Positions 1 to 8,213 of a DNA stretch of 15,726 nt are shown here, piece by piece (the stretch's first letter is position 1; every line of letters starts with the position of its first letter). The position numbers and the translations under genes were made by a program. The stretch is from Chloroflexota bacterium (GTDB taxonomy: Bacteria; Chloroflexota; Dehalococcoidia; GIF9; UBA5629): assembly GCA_026389655.1 (NCBI GenBank), contig JAPLHL010000030.1:1-15726 (forward strand). Reading direction: 5' to 3'. The notes beneath the pieces are model-generated. The model worked only from the letters and a program-made list of their open reading frames with translations, made no database searches and was not told where the DNA came from.

Positions 1-3000
1 ACGGCAAAACTACTTCGAGATGTCCAGGCTTCAACCCGTTGCGGCACAAAATTCGAACTCCCTATTAAACATAGACAAACCGTGCACCGGCTACCTGGGC
101 GTCGACGTAGGCTCCACCAGCACCAAGGCCGTGATTATCAACGAGTCAGGCGAGGTACTGACTAAACACTACCTGATGACCGCCGGCCGGCCGGTGGACG
201 CCGTCAAAGAGGTTTTTAAAAACCTGCTCGAATATGGCGCCGGCAAGGTCACGATCGCAGGCGTTGGTGTCACAGGTTCAGGCAGATACCTGGTAGGGAG
301 CCTGATCGGAGCTGACCTGGTCAAGAACGAGATCACGGCACAAACCAGGGCTGCTGCTGAAATAGACCCGGACGCAGATATCATCGAGATTGGCGGGCAG
401 GATTCCAAGCTGGTCATCAAGCGTAATGGGATGGTAATTGATTACCAGATGAATAAAGCCTGCGCCGCAGGTACAGGCAGCTTTATCGATGAGCTGGCGG
501 ATATGCTCGGAGTTTCCGTAAAAAACGATGACTTTGCCAAGCTGGCCTTCGACGCGCCCCATACCTTAGATTTGGGTACACGATGCGCCGCATTTATGGG
601 ACAGGCGGTAGCTTCGGCTCAGCAGGAAGGTATACCCCTTGAAATTATCACAGCCAGCCTCTCCAACTCTATAGCCAAGAACTATCTTTCCAAAGTTGTG
701 GGGCACCGTAAACTCGGCAACTCGATCATCCTCACCGGAGCAGTTTTCCACAACCGTGCTGTAGTAGCGGCTTTCCATGAACAGTTAAAAGGAAAAAACC
801 TGCTGGTCCCCGAGCATAAGGAGACCAGCGGCGCTATAGGCGCCGCACTTTTGGCCATGGAATCCGTGTGCGGACGCGTTTCCAGCTTCAAAGGTTTCGC
901 AGAAGTCGTCGACAGGCAATGTACGCTCTCAACTTTCACCTGTAAATCCTGCGACAATAACTGCACTATTTCACGCATGGCCGTTCCGGGCGAAAAGCCT
1001 ACGTTCTACGGCAGCAGGTGTGACCGCTATGACAGCACGGTCGGTCATGCCAAAATGGAAACCAGCTTCGACGAGCGGGAACAATTGCTCTTAAAGGAAT
1101 TAAAGCAAGGTCCAGTGGAAAAACTGACAGTGGGCATACCCCGGGCACTGCTTTTCTATGACTATGCGCCACTGCTGATCGGGTTCCTCAATACACTAGG
1201 GGTTAATGTTGAACTTTCAAGCAGAACAAATTCAAATATCATTGAGCAAGCGGTTGAGCTCAGCTACTCGGATAGTTGTTTTCCTATAAAGCTATTACAC
1301 GGCCATGCAGCATCACTTAAGACATGTGACTATATTCTTTTTCCCTGCGCAATCAGGCTGGGGCAAAAGGATGGAGATGAAAACCAGAAGTATGCATGCC
1401 CGCTGGTACAGGCATCCCCATTTATTATCAGGCAGGTGCTCGGGCTAGGCGATCGGTTACTGGTACCTATCATAGATTTTAGCCAGGGTACCGCAGAGGT
1501 TATTAGTAACCTGGTCGAGACAGCAGCTAAGATGGGATTTAATAAAGTCCAGGCCAAAAAGGCCGCCCTTGCCAGCATCAAAGCTCAAAATAAATTCGAG
1601 GCTGAGCGTGCAGAGTCGGGCATGAAGCTGCTCAGGCAGATACATGAAAATGGGCAGATAGGAGTTGTCCTTTTCACAAGGTCATACATGTCACAGGACC
1701 CGGGTGCCAACCTTGGAATAGCCGAAAAACTGGCACAACTTGGGGTTGTACCTATCCCCCTCGACTACCTTCCATTGGATGAGGTTGATCCGAAAAAATA
1801 CTCCGATCGACCTTACTGGCAATATGAAAGCAAACTCATAGCTGCTTCCGTGCTGACTGAAGCAGACCCGCAGCTTTACGGATTGGTACTAACCAATTTC
1901 GGCTGCGGACCTAACTCATTTATCCTCAGGTTGGTGGAAGATATCATGGGCAGCAAACCCCTGGGTCAACTTGAAATAGATGAGCATGCGGCGGAGGCCG
2001 GCATCGTCACCCGTCTCGAAGCCTTCGTGGACACCATTAAAGGCTTCTCAACATCAAATAAGCGACATGAAGTACCCGCAGTGTCTATATACAGGGGTTC
2101 ATCGCCGTCCCTCAGCATTGGCAAAACACTCTTAATTCCCAGGATGGCGCCACAGGCCGAAGTCGTGGCTGCCGCAATGCAGGCTTCAGGAGTAAAGGCC
2201 ATTGTCCTGCCGGAATCGGATGAGCGCAGCCTGCTATACGGCAATCAGTTAACGACCGGAACGGAGTGCCTTCCCTACAGGGTGTGTCTTGGCGATTTCA
2301 TTCGCTTTTATAGAGATAACGGGCATTCAAAGGATTACGAAGCTTTCATGGCTGGCTCGTTCGGTCCGTGCAGACTGGGAAAATATTCCGTAGAGCAGAT
2401 GCACGTATTGAGAGAGATGGGTATCGATCTGCCAATACGCACGTCGGTATCCAATAATGCCTACCGCGATCTTAACATCGGACCCGGTTTCGAGCGCCTT
2501 GCGTGGGCAGGTATCGTATTTATTGATTACCTCCAGAAACTTCTATGGCGTACCCGGCCTTACGAGATGGAAGCAGGCTCGGCAGACAGGCTTTTTGAAG
2601 AATATAAAAGTAAGGCAATTATATTAATTCAAAAAAATAATGCTCCTGATGGATTGATGCGTCAGGCAGCATCAGCGTTTGGAGAAATGATTGATCACAG
2701 TATGCAGCGTAAACCACTTGTCGGAATCAATGGCGAGATATTCCTTCGGGCGAACAGGTTCAGCAATAACAACCTGGTGAAGGATTGTGAGGATGCAGGA
2801 CTGGAAGTTGTTGTCTCGACTCTCGGGGAGTGGTTTAAATATACTTCGTTTCGCAACCTGGAGGATTCCATCAAAGACCACAAGATCAAAAAGTCCCTCA
2901 TCAGCTATATCAAGAAGCTGGTGCAAGAACACGATGAACATAAAGTGGCATCGCAATGTGATGAAATCATCAACGAGAAGGAGCTTCCCACAGCAGAGTT

Positions 3001-3286
3001 ACTGGCACTATCGGGTAAGTACCTGTCATCCAGATGCGGCAGCGAAGCTGTGCTCAGCATCGGCAGCGGCATCGACTGGATGGAGAATCCCAGGTTTGCC
3101 GGTGTTATATCCGTGATGCCGCACGGTTGCATGCCCGGCGGGATCGTGGCTGCCATGTCCGACAAATTTACTGCTATGTATCATAAACCGTGGATCAATC
3201 TAACGTATGACGGCTTCATGGAAACCAATAACCTGGCAAAGATAAACAACTTCGCAGAGATATTAAGGTACAGCAGCAACGAATAA
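1..3286 (+). CDS. Acyl-CoA dehydratase activase (BcrA/BadF type) fused to DUF2229/HgdB-like region, 5' end probably outside window
   Basis: This protein is a member of the ATP-dependent activase family that passes electrons to (R)-2-hydroxyacyl-CoA dehydratases or benzoyl-CoA reductases. Numbering from the ATG at 20, residues about 24-280 form one ASKHA-fold BcrAD domain: nucleotide motif GVDVGSTSTKA, EIGGQDSK, and the [4Fe-4S] ligands C148 (NKACAAGTG) and C189 (GTRCAAFMG). A cysteine cluster follows (C308, C311, C315, C334), then DUF2229 (from VGIPRALLFYD, about 371) and HgdB-like segments (NFGCGP; TGTECLPYRVC; GSFGPCRLG). The end, with MPHGCMPGGI and a YDGFMETN segment, looks complete. The frame stays open to the left edge and no Shine-Dalgarno precedes the ATG. 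Large family members commonly carry two BcrAD domains, so a first one is probably missing upstream. The partner dehydratase is not in the window and the substrate cannot be told. Confidence 0.85.
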   Translation, partial: RQNYFEMSRLQPVAAQNSNSLLNIDKPCTGYLGVDVGSTSTKAVIINESGEVLTKHYLMTAGRPVDAVKEVFKNLLEYGAGKVTIAGVGVTGSGRYLVGSLIGADLVKNEITAQTRAAAEIDPDADIIEIGGQDSKLVIKRNGMVIDYQMNKACAAGTGSFIDELADMLGVSVKNDDFAKLAFDAPHTLDLGTRCAAFMGQAVASAQQEGIPLEIITASLSNSIAKNYLSKVVGHRKLGNSIILTGAVFHNRAVVAAFHEQLKGKNLLVPEHKETSGAIGAALLAMESVCGRVSSFKGFAEVVDRQCTLSTFTCKSCDNNCTISRMAVPGEKPTFYGSRCDRYDSTVGHAKMETSFDEREQLLLKELKQGPVEKLTVGIPRALLFYDYAPLLIGFLNTLGVNVELSSRTNSNIIEQAVELSYSDSCFPIKLLHGHAASLKTCDYILFPCAIRLGQKDGDENQKYACPLVQASPFIIRQVLGLGDRLLVPIIDFSQGTAEVISNLVETAAKMGFNKVQAKKAALASIKAQNKFEAERAESGMKLLRQIHENGQIGVVLFTRSYMSQDPGANLGIAEKLAQLGVVPIPLDYLPLDEVDPKKYSDRPYWQYESKLIAASVLTEADPQLYGLVLTNFGCGPNSFILRLVEDIMGSKPLGQLEIDEHAAEAGIVTRLEAFVDTIKGFSTSNKRHEVPAVSIYRGSSPSLSIGKTLLIPRMAPQAEVVAAAMQASGVKAIVLPESDERSLLYGNQLTTGTECLPYRVCLGDFIRFYRDNGHSKDYEAFMAGSFGPCRLGKYSVEQMHVLREMGIDLPIRTSVSNNAYRDLNIGPGFERLAWAGIVFIDYLQKLLWRTRPYEMEAGSADRLFEEYKSKAIILIQKNNAPDGLMRQAASAFGEMIDHSMQRKPLVGINGEIFLRANRFSNNNLVKDCEDAGLEVVVSTLGEWFKYTSFRNLEDSIKDHKIKKSLISYIKKLVQEHDEHKVASQCDEIINEKELPTAELLALSGKYLSSRCGSEAVLSIGSGIDWMENPRFAGVISVMPHGCMPGGIVAAMSDKFTAMYHKPWINLTYDGFMETNNLAKINNFAEILRYSSNE

Positions 3287-3294
3287 TCTTGAAG

Positions 3295-3358
3295 TCCTGG
3301 GTGAGGCCGCTGCAACTATGGTTTCAAGGCATTGATTATATCCTGGTTGAGGCCGCTG
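3295..3358. repeat. Pair of 18-bp direct repeats at the 3' end of pckA
   Basis: TCCTGGGTGAGGCCGCTG (3295-3312) recurs as TCCTGGTTGAGGCCGCTG (3341-3358), 17 of 18 bases identical and 46 bp apart. The second copy encodes FSGLNQ near the C-terminus of the carboxykinase. The first lies just past its stop codon, in the gap to the convergent gene. It looks like a small local duplication. The period is not a multiple of three. Confidence 0.6.
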
Positions 3359-4911
3359 AATTGGGAAAGCCACTCCAACCTCTCCTTTTTCAGATCCTGG
3401 CTGTATGAGCGTATTCTGTCTGGAGTGTAGTAGTTGCCCAGGTCGAACCTGGTCAGGTCCAGTCCAGGGATATCAGTGGGCACATCATATCCCCAGAAGT
3501 CATCCTTTTTCCATGTGATCTGGTCCCTGGCGATCATTTCGATAATCTTCACTGAGTCTGCAACGGTGATTTTCTGCCCGCTGGATGCACCCCCGACTTT
3601 GCCGGTATTTAAAAGAAAGCACCGCATATTAGGATTTTTCCTTAATATATCGAGAAATATATTGCCTTCATCTTCTTCTGATCCTACGATAAATGGATTG
3701 GTACCAACAACCCTGCGTTGTTTACCTGCCTCTGTTGGATCGCCGGCAGAGGTCTCTATCGACTCTCCGAGCATGAAGGCAGCAGCTCCCCATTCATTTG
3801 ATAGACGCACGACAGGCGGGATAATTTCATTATGACGCGTAATAAATATCATATAGTCGACCCGCTCCAGATCGATATCGTTGTCGGAAAAGGCTATGTC
3901 GCTCCTCTTTACCATGGCACGGCCATTGGACGTGAGAGTAGTATCAAAGAAGTCAACCTTGCCTGTGATTTTGTCAACGTGTACATTCTCCAATATTGCC
4001 CTTGGACTTATAGCAGCGGCATATAACAGCGGCTGCAAACCGGGCTCCAGCGCATCAGTCTTCATATAGAAGGATTCCTCTGTGCCGACTGCGCTGCCGT
4101 CGGACTTCAGTATGACCACATCGTCCTGCCGGATTATCACCCTTTCAGGCGGCCGCAGCCAATGTGAGTGGCAGGCAAGCGATGTCTTACCTGTGCCACT
4201 AAGCCCAAATAAGAGGACACCTTTTTCAACCAATTTTCCGTCTTTTTGAATACGCAGGATCTTACTGGCAGCGTGAAGTCCCAGGTTTCCCTCCTTCTTT
4301 GCCCAGTACATGACCTGGCGCAACATGGCCTTCTTGTTCTCCCCCTTATAATCGCTGCCCATAATCAAAGTCATTCCCGTCTCAGGAAAAACAAGAACTT
4401 TCTTTTCAGGCCACTCCGGGACTGTAATAGTAACGAAATCCGGTTCACCCGGCTCTGGAGGGAATAATGTATTGCCCCACATAAGCGGTATACGCGGGTA
4501 ATCGGCGGTCACGTATATACGACATCTCCTCTTGTACTCCTGCTTCTGGCACATCACTCGATCGAGCTTTATGACTTCTTTATCGCGCAGATAGTCCAGA
4601 ACATCATGTACAAGCTTTGCATACTCCTGGTCAGGTTCGCCCATAACCACTTCCGTAAACTTGGCGATTCTATTTCGTACTTTAGTCGTTACCGCCAGGT
4701 TGCCGAATTCTGAAAGAATACCCCCTTGTTCGAGCGCCCACTCCCTCAACTTATCTTCAGAAGGATTGTCGATTATTCTTTTCGGCTGGAATTCCGTAGA
4801 AAAAGCATCCTGCATACCAACCCTCACACGCATTTCATATAATAATACACTTATATTATCACTAGACTTGGCGGGCATGGAAATGACGGAGCCATCCTTT
4901 CTGGATATCAC
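3316..4911 (-). CDS. pckA: Divergent ATP-dependent phosphoenolpyruvate carboxykinase
   Basis: The family converts oxaloacetate and ATP to PEP, CO2 and ADP in the cytoplasm, for gluconeogenesis or the reverse anaplerotic direction. The P-loop is clear (GLSGTGKTSLA, about residues 238-248). Before it lie a KK pair in KGENKKAM and a His in GLHAAS, matching E. coli K212/K213 and H232. After it come DD in RQDDVV (D268/D269), ESFYMKT, RAILENVHV, an Arg in NGRAMV (R333), IIPPVVRL and FLLNTGKVGGASSGQK. Length (531 aa) is normal. The region equal to E. coli SGFTAKLAGTE is instead MLGESIETSAGD, and no clear GRSPKDK motif is seen, so this is a divergent subfamily. The start is unsure: GTG at 4911 has a weak ribosome site, and ATG at 4878 is an alternative with AAAGGA rather far upstream. 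It ends 29 bp from the convergent activase gene. Confidence 0.85.
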   Translation of the reverse strand: MISRKDGSVISMPAKSSDNISVLLYEMRVRVGMQDAFSTEFQPKRIIDNPSEDKLREWALEQGGILSEFGNLAVTTKVRNRIAKFTEVVMGEPDQEYAKLVHDVLDYLRDKEVIKLDRVMCQKQEYKRRCRIYVTADYPRIPLMWGNTLFPPEPGEPDFVTITVPEWPEKKVLVFPETGMTLIMGSDYKGENKKAMLRQVMYWAKKEGNLGLHAASKILRIQKDGKLVEKGVLLFGLSGTGKTSLACHSHWLRPPERVIIRQDDVVILKSDGSAVGTEESFYMKTDALEPGLQPLLYAAAISPRAILENVHVDKITGKVDFFDTTLTSNGRAMVKRSDIAFSDNDIDLERVDYMIFITRHNEIIPPVVRLSNEWGAAAFMLGESIETSAGDPTEAGKQRRVVGTNPFIVGSEEDEGNIFLDILRKNPNMRCFLLNTGKVGGASSGQKITVADSVKIIEMIARDQITWKKDDFWGYDVPTDIPGLDLTRFDLGNYYTPDRIRSYSQDLKKERLEWLSQFSGLNQDIINALKP

Positions 4912-4974
4912 TTTTTCGCAGACATACCCATCATCGTGATATCATTTTGAGATTAACGAAATATATTGGTAAAA

Positions 4975-6138
4975 ATGTCTGAGCAACCGATAACATATAC
5001 ACAATCACCGATGAAAACAAAGACAATTTCCCGCCTGCTCTTTGTCGACAACTGGCGGCTGGCGCTGGTTATCCTCATGGTGGTGCACCACGTGGCCGTT
5101 ATCTACGGAGCGGGTACACCGTTCTACTACCTGGAACCTCCGTGGCAGGACCCTTTGGCCTACCTGACACTGTTAAGATTTGTGCTTATCAACCAGTCAT
5201 GGTTCATGGGGGCCTTCTTTCTGATTTCGGGGTACTTCATACCACAATCCTTCGATCGTAAAGGGGTCAGTTCTTTCCTCAAGGACCGGCTGCTTCGCCT
5301 CGGTATCCCCCTGTTTATATTCATATTTATACTCAACCCGGTTGCGTCCATTGGCCGCTACTTTATGCCGGTCTATTTGGGAGGAGTCACAGGCCCATTT
5401 ACATGGCAGCAATACCCCGGACTTATCGGTCCAGGAGTTCTCTGGTTTGTCGAATTGCTGCTCATCTTCGATTTTGGCTACGCTGCATGGCGCAAGATGA
5501 CAAAGAACCGTACACCGCAAGTTGAGGTCAGTTCGGAGCCACCCGGCTACCTGGCGATAGGCGCCTTCGTCCTGGCATTGGCACTGGCCGGCTATTTGCT
5601 GCGGAGCGTGATGCCGATGGGAAAAGCCACTCCTGTGCTCGGCTTCCCCACGCCCGGATACATTCCTCAGTACCTCAGCCTATTTGTTCTAGGTGCTGTC
5701 GCATATCGTCACAATTGGTTCCAGACTATCCGCAACTCGATGGGTATTGTAGGCTTTGTTACGGCGCTGGGTGCAACAATACTGCTGTTTCCGATTGCGA
5801 TGAGTGACACATTGAATTGGCTCGGTAATGGGACCTGGCAATCTGCGGTTTATTCGCTCTGGGATTCAATTGTTGCAATCGGGATGTGTCTGGGTTTAAT
5901 CGCACTCTTTCGCCGCTTCTTCAACAACCAGGGGAAACTCGCCAGTTTCCTATCGCAGCATAGCTATTCCATATTTTTTATCCATGCCCCGGTTATCGTT
6001 TTCCTGGCACTGGCATTGCGTGAAATTAACGTGGAACACTTGCTTAAGTTCGGTCTGGCATCCATCATCGGGGTCCCTCTTTGCTTTGGGGTTGCCTACC
6101 TCGTGCGCAGGATCCCGTTTGCATCGAGAATACTCTAA
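4975..6138 (+). CDS. Acyltransferase 3 family integral membrane protein
   Basis: Multi-spanning membrane protein of the acyltransferase-3 (OafA/OpgC-like) family, which moves acyl groups onto sugars, glycans or antibiotics. The N-terminal signature is visible: FVDNWRLALVILMVVHHVAV, with the family's Arg (R28) and His pair (H38-H39), followed by NQSWFMGAFFLISGYF and the basic loop FLKDRLLRLGIPL. About ten hydrophobic spans can be counted, ending in SIFFIHAPVIVFLALAL and IIGVPLCFGVAYLV. Length near 390 aa is typical. ATG 4975 is chosen. TTG 4966 in the same frame is possible, and ATG 5011 would also keep the first helix. It is divergent from pckA across about 60 bp. No glycan biosynthesis genes are nearby, so the acceptor is unknown. 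Confidence 0.8.
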   Translation: MSEQPITYTQSPMKTKTISRLLFVDNWRLALVILMVVHHVAVIYGAGTPFYYLEPPWQDPLAYLTLLRFVLINQSWFMGAFFLISGYFIPQSFDRKGVSSFLKDRLLRLGIPLFIFIFILNPVASIGRYFMPVYLGGVTGPFTWQQYPGLIGPGVLWFVELLLIFDFGYAAWRKMTKNRTPQVEVSSEPPGYLAIGAFVLALALAGYLLRSVMPMGKATPVLGFPTPGYIPQYLSLFVLGAVAYRHNWFQTIRNSMGIVGFVTALGATILLFPIAMSDTLNWLGNGTWQSAVYSLWDSIVAIGMCLGLIALFRRFFNNQGKLASFLSQHSYSIFFIHAPVIVFLALALREINVEHLLKFGLASIIGVPLCFGVAYLVRRIPFASRIL

Positions 6139-6293
6139 TTCAATGATATCCACATCACCCCAACTATAAACCTCAATGTCCAGGTACGCTGATGCACTAT
6201 TTTGGTAGAATATTTAGAAGCACGGAGAAATAGAGCTTTGACTCTGTACTTCCCACATTAATTTGCCTCTACTTTCATCGCATCTTTTGACTT

Positions 6294-6322
6294 TTCACCA
6301 TTCGAGCTAGAATAGTTATAAC
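6294..6322 (+). promoter_or_regulatory. Candidate promoter for msrA
   Basis: TTCACC (6294-6299), a 17-bp spacer and TATAAC (6317-6322) match sigma-70 elements at 4/6 and 5/6 positions. The predicted start lies about 30 nt before the msrA start. The rest of the 219-bp gap after the acyltransferase holds no recognisable feature. TTGACT at 6287 has worse spacing. Confidence 0.35.
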
Positions 6323-6357
6323 AACTACATCCAGTCTGGCTATAACCAGGGGGGAAG

Positions 6358-6903
6358 TTGAAGAATAACAATAGGATTGCTGTCTTCGGCGGCGGCTGTT
6401 TCTGGTGCACCGAGGCAATTTTTTCAAGTCTTAAGGGTGTAATCAAGGCTACACCGGGCTACGCTGGGGGAAAAACAACCAATCCAAGTTATCTACAGGT
6501 TTGCAGCGGAATGACAGGCCATGCGGAAGTAATTAAGATTGAATATGACCCGTCCATCGTGGGATACAATGATTTGCTGGATGTGTTTTTCCATATACAT
6601 GACCCAACAACCATGAACCGGCAAGGCGCTGACGTAGGGGAGCAATACCGTTCCATTATTTTATACACAAACCCTGAACAAAAGGAACAGGCCGAACAGT
6701 ATATCGGCAGACTCAACATTTCGGGAGAATTCGACGGCCCCGTCGTCACGCAAGTAAAACCGTTAACTGAGTTCTATGCGGCTGAAGATTATCACCAATG
6801 CTATTATGCAGCTAACACCGACCAATCGTACTGCCAGGTGGTCATCACACCCAAGCTGGCCAAGTTTAAAAAGAAGTTCACTCATTTGCTCAAATCGTCA
6901 TGA
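6358..6903 (+). CDS. msrA: Peptide methionine sulfoxide reductase MsrA
   Basis: Reduces the S-epimer of methionine sulfoxide in oxidised proteins, using thioredoxin as the usual electron donor, in the cytoplasm. The catalytic motif GGGCFWCTEAIF places the nucleophile at C14, with C17 nearby. Other family blocks are GYAGGKTTNPSYLQVCSG, HAEVIKIEYDP, FFHIHDPTTMNRQGADVGEQYRS and the C-terminal EDYHQCYY. Further cysteines at the C-terminus may resolve the disulfide. Length (181 aa) is normal for a stand-alone MsrA, and no MsrB domain is fused. The start is TTG, with a strong AGGGGGG Shine-Dalgarno directly before it (spacing only 3-4 nt). No nearby in-frame ATG would keep the whole catalytic motif. 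It is the first of a run of + strand genes. Confidence 0.95.
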   Translation: MKNNNRIAVFGGGCFWCTEAIFSSLKGVIKATPGYAGGKTTNPSYLQVCSGMTGHAEVIKIEYDPSIVGYNDLLDVFFHIHDPTTMNRQGADVGEQYRSIILYTNPEQKEQAEQYIGRLNISGEFDGPVVTQVKPLTEFYAAEDYHQCYYAANTDQSYCQVVITPKLAKFKKKFTHLLKSS

Positions 6904-6937
6904 TTATTAATAGCCGGCATAATAAAAGATTTTCAGT

Positions 6938-6966
6938 TTGACGTTCTTGATCTATGATGAAACAAT
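6938..6966 (+). promoter_or_regulatory. Candidate promoter for the GX3-repeat gene
   Basis: TTGACG (6938-6943) and AACAAT (6961-6966) are separated by 17 bp, matching consensus at 5/6 and 4/6 positions. The leader would be about 40 nt. The weak -10 keeps confidence low. Confidence 0.3.
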
Positions 6967-7012
6967 AAATAATAGGGGAGTTGGATAATCAAAAGAACTA
7001 AGGAGGAGAGAG

Positions 7013-7426
7013 ATGGCATCAAATTGGACGGTCAATGTAAACAAATGGATGCTTGCCCTCATAATCATAGCCTGTGTTGCAATCATAGCTGCAGCATTGC
7101 TGGGTGGTTATTTATGGGGAAACAACAGCGGATATATGATGGGTTATAACCAGGGCAAATCTGATGGTGATAAGGCAGGCTATAGCAGGGGTGTTACAGA
7201 GGGGCAGAAGGCAGGCTATGACCAGGGTTACCAATTGGGGAATAAAGAGGGATATGACCGCGGCAATAAGGCCGGATATGATGACGGTTATGCAAAAGGG
7301 AAGGACGAAGGTTATAAACAGGGTGATAGCGCAGGGTACGCCAGGGGCGTGAACGAAGGTTATAACCGCTCTTATAATACGCCTTATTATTACCCGTTTT
7401 ATTTTAGAGACTACCCATTCTATTAG
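7013..7426 (+). CDS. Membrane-anchored GX3 (GYxxGxxx) repeat protein
   Basis: Function unknown. Residues about 13-36 form one hydrophobic segment (signal anchor or single membrane span). From about G40 to residue 128 the chain is eleven consecutive eight-residue units, with glycine at nearly every fourth position and often Tyr after it: GYNQGKSDGDKAGYSRGVTE, then GYDQGYQLGNKEGYDRGNKA and so on. The C-terminus is Tyr/Phe-rich (YYYPFYFRDYPFY). The pattern resembles the deca-GX3 motif of Yae1/Lto1-type proteins and FliH-like GX3 segments, but the membrane anchor and aromatic tail differ. The charged residues between glycines suit a long amphipathic helix, probably outside the membrane. The start is firm: AAGGAGGAG sits about 6 nt before the ATG. 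It lies between msrA and a 2TM gene. Confidence 0.8.
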   Translation: MASNWTVNVNKWMLALIIIACVAIIAAALLGGYLWGNNSGYMMGYNQGKSDGDKAGYSRGVTEGQKAGYDQGYQLGNKEGYDRGNKAGYDDGYAKGKDEGYKQGDSAGYARGVNEGYNRSYNTPYYYPFYFRDYPFY

Positions 7427-7482
7427 TATGTAATGAATCGAAACGAACCTATTGCAATGAGCGATAGCTGCCATTAAACGCG

Positions 7483-7491
7483 TGCTATAAT
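7483..7491 (+). promoter_or_regulatory. Extended -10 promoter candidate for the 2TM gene
   Basis: TGCTATAAT is a perfect extended -10 element, about 30 nt before the next start codon. There is no good -35, which is usual for extended -10 promoters. It suggests the 2TM/DUF5652 pair is transcribed separately from the GX3 gene. Confidence 0.5.
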
Positions 7492-7522
7492 ATGCAAACT
7501 GAAGTTCAAAGGAGGTATGGGC

Positions 7523-7825
7523 ATGTCATCTCAGCAATCTGAAGAGGAAATCCGCAGGATGGCGGAAAGCCGTGTTGCAGAAAAGAAAGGCTTTTTCATT
7601 CACCTCACCGTATATATTTTAGTAAATGCTTTACTGGTCATCATATGGGCATTCACCTCATTGGCTTCAGGATCATGGTTTCCCTGGTTCGTTTTCCCCC
7701 TTGCCGGATGGGGGATAGGCCTGCTGATTCATTGTCTGAACGTATTTGCCTTTCCCAAAGCAGGAGGTGATTGGGAACGTAAAGAAATCCAGAAGGAAAT
7801 GGACCGCCTGAGAAAAGACACATAA
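7523..7825 (+). CDS. 2TM domain-containing small membrane protein
   Basis: A 100-residue protein matching the 2TM domain pattern (Pfam 2TM). A charged N-terminal helix (EEEIRRMAESRVAEKKGFF) is followed by two membrane spans at about residues 24-48 and 54-77, the second carrying the typical WGIGLLIHCLNVF. It ends in a basic/acidic helix (ERKEIQKEMDRLRKD). Such domains occur alone or attached to sensor kinases, and their role is not established. ATG 7523 is preferred over ATG 7517 because AAAGGAGG ends at 7515, which gives a normal 7-nt spacing only to the second ATG. It probably forms an operon with the DUF5652 gene about 30 bp downstream. Confidence 0.8.
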   Translation: MSSQQSEEEIRRMAESRVAEKKGFFIHLTVYILVNALLVIIWAFTSLASGSWFPWFVFPLAGWGIGLLIHCLNVFAFPKAGGDWERKEIQKEMDRLRKDT

Positions 7826-7856
7826 CCGTCTATATATTTAAGAGAAGGTAAATCAA

Positions 7857-8069
7857 ATGGAACAAGTAAATTCTTTATATCCGGTTTGGGTAACATGGGT
7901 AATACTCGCTGCTACCGCATGGACTTTACCATGGAAAGGCGTAGCCCTGTGGAGATCCGCCCGCAATAATCACACGGCGTGGTTTGTTGTCTTATTAATA
8001 GTCAACACGCTGGCAATTCTTGAAATCATTTACATCTTTGGTTTCAGCAAGAAAAAGCCGCAGGCATAA
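7857..8069 (+). CDS. DUF5652-like small membrane protein
   Basis: A 70-residue protein with two hydrophobic spans (about 8-24 and 42-62). It has the pattern I associate with DUF5652: WKGVALWRSAR between the helices, then WFVVLLIVNTLAILEIIYIF and a basic FSKKK end. Function unknown, and it is expected to sit in the cytoplasmic membrane. AAGGT lies 8-9 nt before the ATG. The close spacing after the 2TM gene suggests co-transcription. Confidence 0.75.
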   Translation: MEQVNSLYPVWVTWVILAATAWTLPWKGVALWRSARNNHTAWFVVLLIVNTLAILEIIYIFGFSKKKPQA

Positions 8070-8126
8070 TCGATTATACTTTTCAATTCTGGAGTATGCG
8101 GAAAATCTCTGCGATTAATACGTATT

Positions 8127-8151
8127 CAGGTCATATTACCTGTTTCTTCTT
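8127..8151 (+). terminator. Weak possible terminator after the 2TM/DUF5652 pair
   Basis: CAGGT and ACCTG are inverted around six bases (8127-8142) and followed by TTTCTTCTT. The five-pair stem is short and the T-tract is interrupted, so this is only a candidate. Confidence 0.25.
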
Positions 8152-8169
8152 ACTCGAAATCAACAACAC

Positions 8170-8198
8170 TTAAAGTCATTTAGAGAATAGGGTAAAAT
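8170..8198 (+). promoter_or_regulatory. Candidate promoter for the MBL-fold gene
   Basis: TTAAAG, a 17-bp spacer and TAAAAT (8193-8198) precede the start codon by 15 nt. The -10 matches at 5/6 positions and the -35 is weak. The implied leader is very short. Confidence 0.3.
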
Positions 8199-8213
8199 AA
8201 AACTGGGTGTGCG

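Noticed and set aside
6287..6313. TTGACT/TAGAAT as the msrA promoter
   Set aside because: The spacer is only 15 bp; the TTCACC-N17-TATAAC pair is a better fit.
7140..7370. GX3 coding region as a DNA tandem repeat array
   Set aside because: The periodicity is at the protein level; the codons vary too much for a DNA repeat.
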